NCBI GenBank assembly: GCA_017474765.1
Contig: JAFVGW010000056.1
Location: 1-64,000, forward strand
Direction: 5' to 3'
Source: Salinivirgaceae bacterium
Lineage (GTDB): Bacteria > Bacteroidota > Bacteroidia > Bacteroidales > SZUA-534
DNA length: 64,000 nt
In this document: one piece after another, positions 54,353 through 61,986 of the stretch
Layout: every line of letters begins with the position of its first letter
Numbering within the stretch: position 1 is the stretch's first letter
Position numbers and translations under genes: made by a program
The notes under the pieces: generated by a model
Database searches by the model: none
Told to the model about the DNA's origin: nothing
Seen by the model: the letters and a program-made list of their open reading frames with translations, nothing else

Positions 54353-57181
54353 TTACAAAGTTCTCTTAACCTCAGTCTCCTCGTAAACCTCAATCACATC
54401 ACCAACCTTGATGTCGTTGTATTTATCGATATTCAAGCCGCACTCCATACCTGTGAGCACTTCTTTGGCATCGTCTTTGAAGCGTTTGAGTGAGCCGAGT
54501 TCGCCAGTGTAAACCACAATACCGTCGCGGATGACGCGCACTTTCGATGTGCGTTTAACCTTACCGTCGCGGACAAAGCAGCCTGCAACCGAACCAACCT
54601 TCGAAATCTTGAACACCTCGCGAATCTCAACCGTACCGATAACCTCCTCTTTGATTTCAGGCGAAAGCATACCTTCCATAGCGTCCTTCACTTCGTTGAT
54701 GGCATCGTAGATGATTGAGTACAAGCGGATATCCACCTGCTCGCGCTCGGCCAGTTTGCGGGCATCCATTGACGGACGCACCTGGAATCCGACGATGATT
54801 GCATCGGAAGCGGCGGCCAGCGTAACATCCGACTCTGAAATCTGACCAACGGCCTTGTGAATGACGTTGACCTGAATTTCGGGTGTCGAGAGTTTGATGA
54901 GCGAATCCTGCAAAGCCTCTGCCGAACCGTCCACATCGGCCTTGACAATGATGTTGAGTTCGTGGAAATCGCCAATTGCCTTGCGGCGGCCAACCTCGGC
55001 CAATGTAAGGTGCTTCTGGGTGCGCAAGCCCTGCTCACGCTGCAACTGCATACGGCGGTTGGCAATGTCGCGGGCTTCTTTGTCGCTGCTCACAACATTG
55101 AATTTGTCGCCAGCCTGCGGTGCGCCGTTCAAACCCAGAATCAGAGCAGGTGTCGACGGACCAGCCTTGTCAATCTTGCCGCTGCGCTCGTTGTACATGG
55201 CCTTTACGTGGCCTGTGAAACTGCCTGCAAGCACAATGTCGCCAACCTTGAGCGTTCCGTTCTGCACAAGCACTGTGGTCACATAACCGCGGCCTTTGTC
55301 CAATGCCGACTCAATAACCGTTCCCGAAGCCAACTTATTCGGATTTGCCTTCAAATCAAGCAGCTCGGCCTCGAGCAGAACTTTATCGAGCAACTCGGCA
55401 ACGTTGATGCCTTTTTTGGCCGAAATGTCCTGCGACTGATATTTGCCGCCCCACTCCTCAACCAAAAGGTTCATATTGGCCAAAGCCTCTTTTATCTTGT
55501 CAGGATTTGCGCCTGGCTTATCTATCTTGTTGATTGCAAACACAATCGGCACACCAGCCGCCTGAGCGTGGTTGATGGCTTCAATGGTCTGTGGCATGAT
55601 ACTGTCGTCAGCGGCAATCACAATAATCACAATGTCAGTGATTTGAGCACCGCGGGCACGCATTGCGGTAAACGCCTCGTGGCCAGGGGTGTCGAGGAAT
55701 GTGATGGTTTTGCCGTTTTTCAGCACCACGCTGTAGGCGCCAATGTGCTGGGTGATGCCGCCAGCCTCGCCCGCAATCACGTTGGCGTTGCGGATATGGT
55801 CGAGCAGCGATGTCTTACCATGGTCAACGTGGCCCATCACGGTGATGATTGGCGGACGCGGAACCAAATCTTCTTCTTTGTCCTCCTCATCGGCGATGGC
55901 GTCGAGCAGGTCGGCGCTCACAAACTGCATCTTGTAACCGAACTCATCGGCCACAAGTGCCATTGTTTCAGCGTCGAGTCGCTGGTTGATTGACACAAAC
56001 AAGCCCAAATTCATACATGTTGAGATGACTTGCGTCACAGCCACGTTCATCATTGTTGCCAACTCGTTAACTGACACAAACTCAGTTACTTTCAGCACCA
56101 TCTTTTCGGCTTCCTGACGTTCAATCTCCTCCGCCGATTTCATACGCACGTCCTCGCGTTTCTCGCGGCGGTGCTGGCTGGTCTTGCTCTTGCCTTTCGG
56201 GGCCTGCAGACGTGCCAGAGTGTCTTTAATCTGCTTCTGCACATCTTCCTCGTTCACTTCCTTTTTCAGGAATTTCGATGCGCCTTTCGGGCCTTTTCCG
56301 CCCTTGCCGCCTTTCTCCATCGGTGCGCCAACATCAACGCGGTCCTTCTGTATGCGTTTGCGTTTTTTCTTCTTTCCGAATTCGTCGCCTGCGCCTGGAC
56401 CAGCAAATTTGCGGTCGCTCAGGTCGATTTTGCCAACCACGTTCGGCCCCTGAAGTTTCTCAACTTTGGTATTAATAAACTCAGGTTCAGTCTGTTGCGA
56501 CTGATTATTATCTCGTTTACCCTGCTGTTGCTGCGCCTGCTGCTGCATAATCTTTTTCGATTGTGCCTCACGCTCCTGGCGCTCTTTGGCCTTCTCGGCC
56601 TTCGATTTCTTGGCAGGACGGGTTTTGGTGTTCAGTTGGTCAAGTTCGATTTTGCCCAAAATCTTCACGTCCTTCACAGGCTCAACCTTTGTGCGGATGA
56701 GTTCTGGCTCGGGCTGTTTCGGTTTCGGCTTGTCGCCCTTCGGATTGGCCGACGCCACTGGCTGCGGCTTGGCAGGTTCTGGCTCGGGCTTCTTCTCGGG
56801 CTTTTTGTTCAGGTCGATTTTGCCCACAACGTTCGGACCCTGCAGTTTCTCGACTTTCGTGTCAACAAACTCTTCCTTCTTAGGCGCAACAGGCTCTTTT
56901 TTAGCCTGTTCCGACTCCTGCACCGAAAATTCGTCGTCGGCGTAGATTGACTCTTTCTTTGCTCTCATGGCGTTGAGCTCAATCTTTTCCGATGCCTCTT
57001 TCACCTTGATGTCGGTGCTGTATTCCTTTTGCAGAATCTGGAATACATCCAACTCAATCTTGGTGTTCGGACCGTCGTCGGCGGCAATTCCCTTTTTATG
57101 CAGAAATTCGAGCACGGTGTTGACGCCTACGCCAAAATCACGTGCTATCTTACTTAATCTCAGTGGCTTGTAATCTGTCAT
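54353..57181 (-). CDS. infB: Translation initiation factor IF-2
   Basis: IF-2 places initiator tRNA on the ribosome. The 942-residue protein has an N-terminal IF2N-like domain ([20 protein letters not shown]), then a long charged linker to about residue 330, a second IF2N-like domain ([19 protein letters not shown]), and the G domain with P-loop GHVDHGKT near residue 449. The linker contains three copies of a 19-residue unit with core [17 protein letters not shown] (about residues 106-124, 162-180 diverged, 236-254). Last gene of rimP-nusA-infB. Confidence 0.96.
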   Translation of the reverse strand: MTDYKPLRLSKIARDFGVGVNTVLEFLHKKGIAADDGPNTKIELDVFQILQKEYSTDIKVKEASEKIELNAMRAKKESIYADDEFSVQESEQAKKEPVAPKKEEFVDTKVEKLQGPNVVGKIDLNKKPEKKPEPEPAKPQPVASANPKGDKPKPKQPEPELIRTKVEPVKDVKILGKIELDQLNTKTRPAKKSKAEKAKERQEREAQSKKIMQQQAQQQQGKRDNNQSQQTEPEFINTKVEKLQGPNVVGKIDLSDRKFAGPGAGDEFGKKKKRKRIQKDRVDVGAPMEKGGKGGKGPKGASKFLKKEVNEEDVQKQIKDTLARLQAPKGKSKTSQHRREKREDVRMKSAEEIERQEAEKMVLKVTEFVSVNELATMMNVAVTQVISTCMNLGLFVSINQRLDAETMALVADEFGYKMQFVSADLLDAIADEEDKEEDLVPRPPIITVMGHVDHGKTSLLDHIRNANVIAGEAGGITQHIGAYSVVLKNGKTITFLDTPGHEAFTAMRARGAQITDIVIIVIAADDSIMPQTIEAINHAQAAGVPIVFAINKIDKPGANPDKIKEALANMNLLVEEWGGKYQSQDISAKKGINVAELLDKVLLEAELLDLKANPNKLASGTVIESALDKGRGYVTTVLVQNGTLKVGDIVLAGSFTGHVKAMYNERSGKIDKAGPSTPALILGLNGAPQAGDKFNVVSSDKEARDIANRRMQLQREQGLRTQKHLTLAEVGRRKAIGDFHELNIIVKADVDGSAEALQDSLIKLSTPEIQVNVIHKAVGQISESDVTLAAASDAIIVGFQVRPSMDARKLAEREQVDIRLYSIIYDAINEVKDAMEGMLSPEIKEEVIGTVEIREVFKISKVGSVAGCFVRDGKVKRTSKVRVIRDGIVVYTGELGSLKRFKDDAKEVLTGMECGLNIDKYNDIKVGDVIEVYEETEVKRTL

Positions 57182-57238
57182 TTGCTTCTTATCGAGTTTG
57201 TTAATTAACTGGAATCTGTTTCTTTTAGCCGATAGCCG

Positions 57239-58462
57239 TTATTCAAATTCAGCCTTCAGTATTTTGAGCACATCGTTAATTGTGCTTTCCTCAAGGTCGG
57301 TACGATGCACAAGTTCGGCGGCAGGAATTTCCAGCACGCTCTTGGCGGTGTCGCAGCCGATAGCCTTCAAGGCGTCGAGCACCCATCCGTCGATTTCGTC
57401 AGCAAATTCCTCAAGGTCAACATCTTCCTCGTCAACCGATTCGCGGTAAACATCAATCTCATAACCAGTCAGTTGGCTTGCCAACTTGATGTTGGTTCCG
57501 CCCTTGCCGATGGCCAGCGACACCTGGTCGGGCTCAAGATAAACATCGGCTTTCTTGGTCTCGTCGTTAATCTTAATCTGCGACACTTTGGCTGGGCTCA
57601 ACGCACGCGAGATGTAGAGCGAGATGTTGTTGGTGTAGTTGATGACGTCGATGTTCTCGTTGCGCAACTCGCGGACAATGCCGTGGATGCGGGCGCCCTT
57701 CATACCAACGCAGGCTCCAACAGGGTCGATGCGCTCGTCGTACGACTCAACGGCCACTTTGGCGCGCTCGCCTGGGATGCGCTTGATATTCTTGATGGTG
57801 ATGAGTCCGTCGAAAATCTCGGGAACCTCAAGTTCGAACAGCCTTTCAAGGAACAGCGGGCTTGTACGCGAAAGAATTACCAGCGGGGTCGAGTTGCGCA
57901 TCTCAACGCGAACCACAACTGCGCGGACGCTGTCGCCCTTGCGGAAATAGTCGCTCGGAATCTGCTCGGTCTTCGGCATAATCAACTCGTTGCCATCATC
58001 GTCGATAATCATTATCTCTTTCTTCCAAACCTGATAAACCTCGCCAGTCACAATCTCGCCGATGCGGTCTTTGTATTTGGCGTAGAGTTGGTCCTTCTCG
58101 AGTTCCATAATGCGGGTGGTCAGGTTCTGGCGAAGCGTCAGGATTGAGCGGCGGCCGAAATCCTTCATCTGCACCTCGTCCGACACTTCCTCGCCAACCT
58201 CATAATCCTCATCGATTTTCTTTGCCTCGGTGAGTGAAATCTCCTTGTTGGGGTCCTTCAAATCGGCATCCTCAACCACCTCGCGGTTGCGCCAAATCTC
58301 AAAGTCGCCCTTGTCGATGTTGATGATGATGTCGAAGTTCTCATCGGTGCCATACTGCTTAACCAATGTGCTGCGGAACACGTCTTCCAAAACCCTCATC
58401 ATTGTGGGGCGGTCGATGTTTTTCAGTTCCTTAAACTCTGAAAATGTGTCGGTTAGATTCAT
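57239..58462 (-). CDS. nusA: Transcription termination/antitermination factor NusA
   Basis: NusA binds RNA polymerase and controls pausing, termination and antitermination. The 407-residue protein has the N-terminal domain, S1 domain and two KH domains (GACVGMKGARIHGIVREL and VSLAIGKGGTNIKLASQL). The acidic C-terminal repeats of the E. coli protein are replaced by a short helix-hairpin-like end (VDEEDVDLEEFADEID and after), as usual in Bacteroidetes. It lies between rimP and infB. Confidence 0.95.
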   Translation of the reverse strand: MNLTDTFSEFKELKNIDRPTMMRVLEDVFRSTLVKQYGTDENFDIIINIDKGDFEIWRNREVVEDADLKDPNKEISLTEAKKIDEDYEVGEEVSDEVQMKDFGRRSILTLRQNLTTRIMELEKDQLYAKYKDRIGEIVTGEVYQVWKKEIMIIDDDGNELIMPKTEQIPSDYFRKGDSVRAVVVRVEMRNSTPLVILSRTSPLFLERLFELEVPEIFDGLITIKNIKRIPGERAKVAVESYDERIDPVGACVGMKGARIHGIVRELRNENIDVINYTNNISLYISRALSPAKVSQIKINDETKKADVYLEPDQVSLAIGKGGTNIKLASQLTGYEIDVYRESVDEEDVDLEEFADEIDGWVLDALKAIGCDTAKSVLEIPAAELVHRTDLEESTINDVLKILKAEFE

Positions 58463-58486
58463 ATTTTCTCTTTTTATCTGTTTATG

Positions 58487-58951
58487 TTAAAAAATTATTG
58501 TTTCCTTGACTGATTTAATCTCGGCGAATGCGTAAGGTTCTGTTTTAGTAACCTTTACGGGACGTTTTGCGCCTTCGGGCTTCTCTTTGGTCTCATACTC
58601 GAGCAGAATGCCCTCGGCGTTGGCCTCGCGCAGGATACCATTGAGTTTGATGCCGCTGTTGAGTAGCACTTCAACCGTTCCGTTCAGTATCTTGGTGTAC
58701 TGCTGCAGCACTTTGAGCGGCTGCCCCACGCCAGGCGACGACACCTCGAGCGCGAAATCTTCCTTCTCACGGTCGAGTTGCGACTCGATGTACTGGCTTA
58801 TCTCCACGCAAGTGTCGACTGAAATACCCTCTGGCGAGTCGAGCGTTACGGTGATATTGTTCTGCGTATCTACCTTGACATCAACCAGAAACAAGTCGGT
58901 GTCGGCAATGCGGCCCTGAACAATCTCTTCAATCTGCTTTTTGTCTATCAT
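58487..58951 (-). CDS. rimP: Ribosome maturation factor RimP
   Basis: RimP is needed for 30S subunit maturation. The 154-residue protein has the N-terminal alpha/beta domain with VDTCVEISQYIESQLDRE and a Sm-like C-terminal domain with KILNGTVEVLLNSGIKL. The context rimP-nusA-infB is the standard order. A consensus promoter and a hairpin lie in its leader. Confidence 0.93.
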   Translation of the reverse strand: MIDKKQIEEIVQGRIADTDLFLVDVKVDTQNNITVTLDSPEGISVDTCVEISQYIESQLDREKEDFALEVSSPGVGQPLKVLQQYTKILNGTVEVLLNSGIKLNGILREANAEGILLEYETKEKPEGAKRPVKVTKTEPYAFAEIKSVKETIIF

Positions 58952-58960
58952 AGTTTACTG

Positions 58961-58990
58961 TAATAAAACAGGGGACTTGCTTGCCCCCTG
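58961..58990 (-). terminator. Terminator-like hairpin in the rimP leader (possible attenuator)
   Basis: On the minus strand arms CAGGGGGC and GTCCCCTG form an 8-bp stem with loop AAGCAA, followed by TTTTATTA. It lies downstream of the promoter at 59015-59045 and 10 nt before the rimP ATG. It can serve as the terminator of the upstream serine hydrolase gene and also interrupt transcripts starting at the rimP promoter. Confidence 0.65.
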
Positions 58991-59014
58991 AATCAATTCT
59001 CCACTAAAACGCTG

Positions 59015-59045
59015 CAAATATAGGCATTTATATTATATGTGCAAA
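59015..59045 (-). promoter_or_regulatory. Consensus promoter of rimP-nusA-infB
   Basis: Minus strand TTTG (59045-59042), a 19-nt spacer and TATATTTG (59022-59015) match the Bacteroidetes consensus fully. The -33 element is directly after the stop codon of the upstream gene. Confidence 0.7.
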
Positions 59046-60314
59046 TTATTCATTTGTAATAATTGAGTCGATTACTAAATCGGCAGTTGTGTCGGATTCA
59101 GTTATTTCGTCGGCATCAGAATGGTAAGTGTCGAATAAAGTTGTGTCGGTGGGCGATTTTGAATACAGAATATCAAGTAATTGCGTCATGGCAATACCTC
59201 CGCTGCGATTGCTTCCGTTGCGCAGTACAACAATGGTAGTGGTGTCGTGTGGTACACGTACAAGCATTGTTTTGAACCCATGCCACCAGCCGCTGTGGAA
59301 TTGAATCGGGATGCTGTCGGCGTATGTGGTCAGTCGCCAGCCGTAGCCGTAGTTGGTGCCGAAGCGTATTCGGCGCCCCATCGGACGGAATGCCAATTGC
59401 AGTGTGTCGGGGTTGATGATTTTGCCGGAATAGAGCCCTTGGTCCCAGCGGAAAAGGTCGGTGGCGGTTGAATATATGCCCTTGTCGCCCAAAAAATGGT
59501 CGAGATAGTTGTCGTCAGCAGGCGTGCGGCGGCTGACATATCCGATGGCTCGTGGCGGATAGTTGACGCATTGCATTGCGCGATAGGCGAATGTGTGCGT
59601 CATGCCCAACGGCTTGAAAATATTAGTTTCCAGGTAGTTTTCGAATTTCAACCCTGATACGGCCTCAACCACTGCGGCCAGAACCGCGTAACCGGTGTTG
59701 CTGTATTGAAACTGTCGGCCAGGGCGGAAATATCGGCCCGCATTTGCCTCAATTAGGTCAGCCACAATCTGTTGGTTGCTGAAATAAGGGTCGTTGAGCA
59801 TCGGTTTTCGGTCGCACAGGTAGTGATAGTTGGGCAGACCTGAGCGGTGCACAAGCAGTTGGTGGATGGTGATGTCAGGGTAGGGAAAGCCTGGCAGATA
59901 ATTGGCAACATAGTCGTTGAGTTGCAGCTTGCCGCGCTCATAGAGTTGCAAGATGGCCACGGCAGTGAACTGCTTCGAAACCGATGCAAGTTGAAACGCC
60001 GTGGTGTCAGTGATTGGCTCGTTCTCAACAATGTTGGCCAGTCCGTAAGCTTGATCGTATAAAATGTTGTTTTTCTGCCCAATAAGAATCACACCGCTGA
60101 AATCGCCGCTTTGGATTTTTTTCTTGACAACATTATCAATGTTGGCCATCTGCTCATTGGTGATGGTGTAGTGGTTTTCTTTTTGCGGCTGCTCAACAAC
60201 AATTGTTTCCGCTGGCTCGGAGCTGTTGGTTCGGTTGCCCAAGTGGCACACGACTACCATCAGCGCGGCGGCTACAAGCATCGGCCAAATTTGTTTTATG
60301 CAGTTTGTAATCAT
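59046..60314 (-). CDS. Membrane-anchored serine hydrolase (beta-lactamase/class C-like)
   Basis: The 422-residue protein has an N-terminal membrane anchor (about residues 9-24) and the penicillin-binding/beta-lactamase class C fold: SxxK at Ser111-Lys114 (LASVSKQF), YSN (FQYSNTGYA) near residue 205, and a C-terminal HSGWWHGF in place of KTG. It may be an esterase, D-amino peptidase or transpeptidase; specificity cannot be told. The ATG at 60314 is used, with a -7 element at 60333-60340. Confidence 0.85.
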   Translation of the reverse strand: MITNCIKQIWPMLVAAALMVVVCHLGNRTNSSEPAETIVVEQPQKENHYTITNEQMANIDNVVKKKIQSGDFSGVILIGQKNNILYDQAYGLANIVENEPITDTTAFQLASVSKQFTAVAILQLYERGKLQLNDYVANYLPGFPYPDITIHQLLVHRSGLPNYHYLCDRKPMLNDPYFSNQQIVADLIEANAGRYFRPGRQFQYSNTGYAVLAAVVEAVSGLKFENYLETNIFKPLGMTHTFAYRAMQCVNYPPRAIGYVSRRTPADDNYLDHFLGDKGIYSTATDLFRWDQGLYSGKIINPDTLQLAFRPMGRRIRFGTNYGYGWRLTTYADSIPIQFHSGWWHGFKTMLVRVPHDTTTIVVLRNGSNRSGGIAMTQLLDILYSKSPTDTTLFDTYHSDADEITESDTTADLVIDSIITNE

Positions 60315-60332
60315 TGTTTTTTGATGTGGCTG

Positions 60333-60340
60333 CAAAGATA
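60333..60340 (-). promoter_or_regulatory. -7 element for the serine hydrolase gene
   Basis: Minus strand TATCTTTG, a perfect TAnnTTTG, 18 nt before the ATG at 60314. No -33 with standard spacing. Confidence 0.45.
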
Positions 60341-60406
60341 ATCGCGATTAGAACGCAAATGACACCAATTGAGCAGATTTTAACTTTTTAATATCCTAGG
60401 CTTTCG

Positions 60407-60414
60407 TACTTTTG
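60407..60414 (+). promoter_or_regulatory. -7 element for the flippase gene
   Basis: TACTTTTG, a perfect TAnnTTTG, lies 22 nt before the TTG start at 60437 and supports that start. Confidence 0.5.
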
Positions 60415-60436
60415 CACCGTTTTATCGCGAAAAAAC

Positions 60437-61882
60437 TTGAAACGCAAATTCATACTGAATCTGATTCTTGTTGTATTCCTTAACCTGCTGGTCAAGCCGT
60501 TCTGGGTTTTCGGAATCGACCGCACCGTGCAGAACGTGGTGGGTGCCGAACAGTACGGATTCTACTTTGCGCTGTTCAATTTCTCGCTCATTCTCAACAT
60601 CTTGCTCGACCTGGGCATCACCAACTACAACAACCGAAACATCTCGCAGAACGAGAGCGGACTGACGCTCAATTTTTCCAACATCTTCACACTCAGGCTC
60701 ATTCTGGGCGTTTTCTATTTTGAGGTGAGTATGGCCGTGGCGTGGCTCTGCAACTACAGCCGCCACCAAATGGCGATGTTGATGTTCTTGACGTTCAATC
60801 AGTTCCTGCTGGCGCTGATTCTCTATTTGCGTTCCAATCTGGCTGGATTGCAACTCTTCAAAACCGACAGCATTGTCTCGGTGCTCGACCGCGTGGTTAT
60901 GATTCTCATTTGCAGCCTGTTGCTGTGGGGAAATGTTACCAATCAGCCGTTCCGCATCGAGTGGTTTGTCTATGCGCAGACGGGCGCCTATCTGTTCACG
61001 GCGGTTGTGGCCTTTGTGCTGGTTTTCATCCACGCGCCCACGTTCCGCCCGACGTTCAACCTGCAGTTCTCGCTCGAAGTGTTGCGCAAGAGTTTTCCGT
61101 TTGCGCTGCTCACTCTGCTGATGTCGCTCTACAACCGCATCGACTCAGTGATGCTCGAGCGCCTTCTGCCCGACGGCAAGGTGCAGGCGGGCATCTACGC
61201 GCAGGCCTACCGCATATCGGACGCCTGCTGTATGTTCGCTTTGCTGTTCGCCAATCTGCTGCTGCCGATGTTCTCGCGGATGATTAAGCAACGCGAGAAT
61301 GTGGCTGGTCTGCTTCGGCTCTCGACCGTGGCAATGGCCGTGCCTGTGGTGGCTGGCGCCGCCGCGTGCGTCTTCTACCGTCGCCCGATTATGGACCTGC
61401 TCTACAGCAGCCACGCCGCCGAATCGGCACCGATTTTTGCACTGCTCATCAGCGGATTTGTGGCAATATCAATGGTTTATATCTACGGCACGCTGCTCAC
61501 GGCCAACGGCAGCCTTCGCCAACTCAACATTGTGGCGTTCTGCGGAATGGTGTTCAACATTGCGATGAATTTTGTGCTGATACCGCGCTACGGAGCGCTT
61601 GGGGCGGCCATTGTGAGTCTTGCAACACAAAGTTTGACCGCTTTTGCCCAAATTGCCATTGCTTTTTCTATTTTTGGGCTCAAATTTCGAGGGCGTACGC
61701 AATTCATGCTTTTGCTTTACGTTTTAGGTATTGCAGCCTTCGGTTTCGCTTCAACGAATCTGCCATTCGGCTGGTACGGCAACGCACTGATAATGTTTGC
61801 CGTATCGGGCTTGTGGGCTTTTGCGTTGCGGCTTGTCAGAATAAATGATTTTTTGACGCTGGTGAAAACAAAAAGTGAATGA
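60437..61882 (+). CDS. Polysaccharide/oligosaccharide flippase (Wzx/MATE-like)
   Basis: The 481-residue inner-membrane protein has about 12-14 hydrophobic helices and resembles MOP-superfamily exporters (NVVGAEQYGFYFALFNFSLI in the first part; FPFALLTLLMSLYNRIDSVM in the middle; NIAMNFVLIPRYGALGAAIV near residue 380). It probably flips lipid-linked sugars across the inner membrane. The start is TTG at 60437, unusual but supported by the -7 element and by the signal-like KRKFILNLILVVFLN. No glycosyltransferase of an obvious operon surrounds it except the GT117-type gene downstream. Confidence 0.88.
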   Translation: MKRKFILNLILVVFLNLLVKPFWVFGIDRTVQNVVGAEQYGFYFALFNFSLILNILLDLGITNYNNRNISQNESGLTLNFSNIFTLRLILGVFYFEVSMAVAWLCNYSRHQMAMLMFLTFNQFLLALILYLRSNLAGLQLFKTDSIVSVLDRVVMILICSLLLWGNVTNQPFRIEWFVYAQTGAYLFTAVVAFVLVFIHAPTFRPTFNLQFSLEVLRKSFPFALLTLLMSLYNRIDSVMLERLLPDGKVQAGIYAQAYRISDACCMFALLFANLLLPMFSRMIKQRENVAGLLRLSTVAMAVPVVAGAAACVFYRRPIMDLLYSSHAAESAPIFALLISGFVAISMVYIYGTLLTANGSLRQLNIVAFCGMVFNIAMNFVLIPRYGALGAAIVSLATQSLTAFAQIAIAFSIFGLKFRGRTQFMLLLYVLGIAAFGFASTNLPFGWYGNALIMFAVSGLWAFALRLVRINDFLTLVKTKSE

Positions 61883-61986
61883 TAAGATGAATCGGTGAAA
61901 TGAATAATCGGTCAATCGATTAACATAAAACTTAAAACTCAAATTACTTAGAACTTAGAACTTAAATAACTTATAACTGAATAGAA
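61883..61986. repeat. Short-word repeat spacer before the GT117 gene
   Basis: A 104-nt spacer of degenerate words: AATCGGTGAAATGAA near 61890, ACTTAGAACTTAGAACTTA near 61945 and AACTTATAACT at its end. It resembles the spacers at 44859-44895, 43241-43260 and 14886-14923. No gene. Confidence 0.5.

Noticed and set aside
54857..55993. 378-residue plus-strand frame opposite infB
   Set aside because: It is antisense to the IF-2 G domain with no family resemblance; codon use follows from the infB frame.
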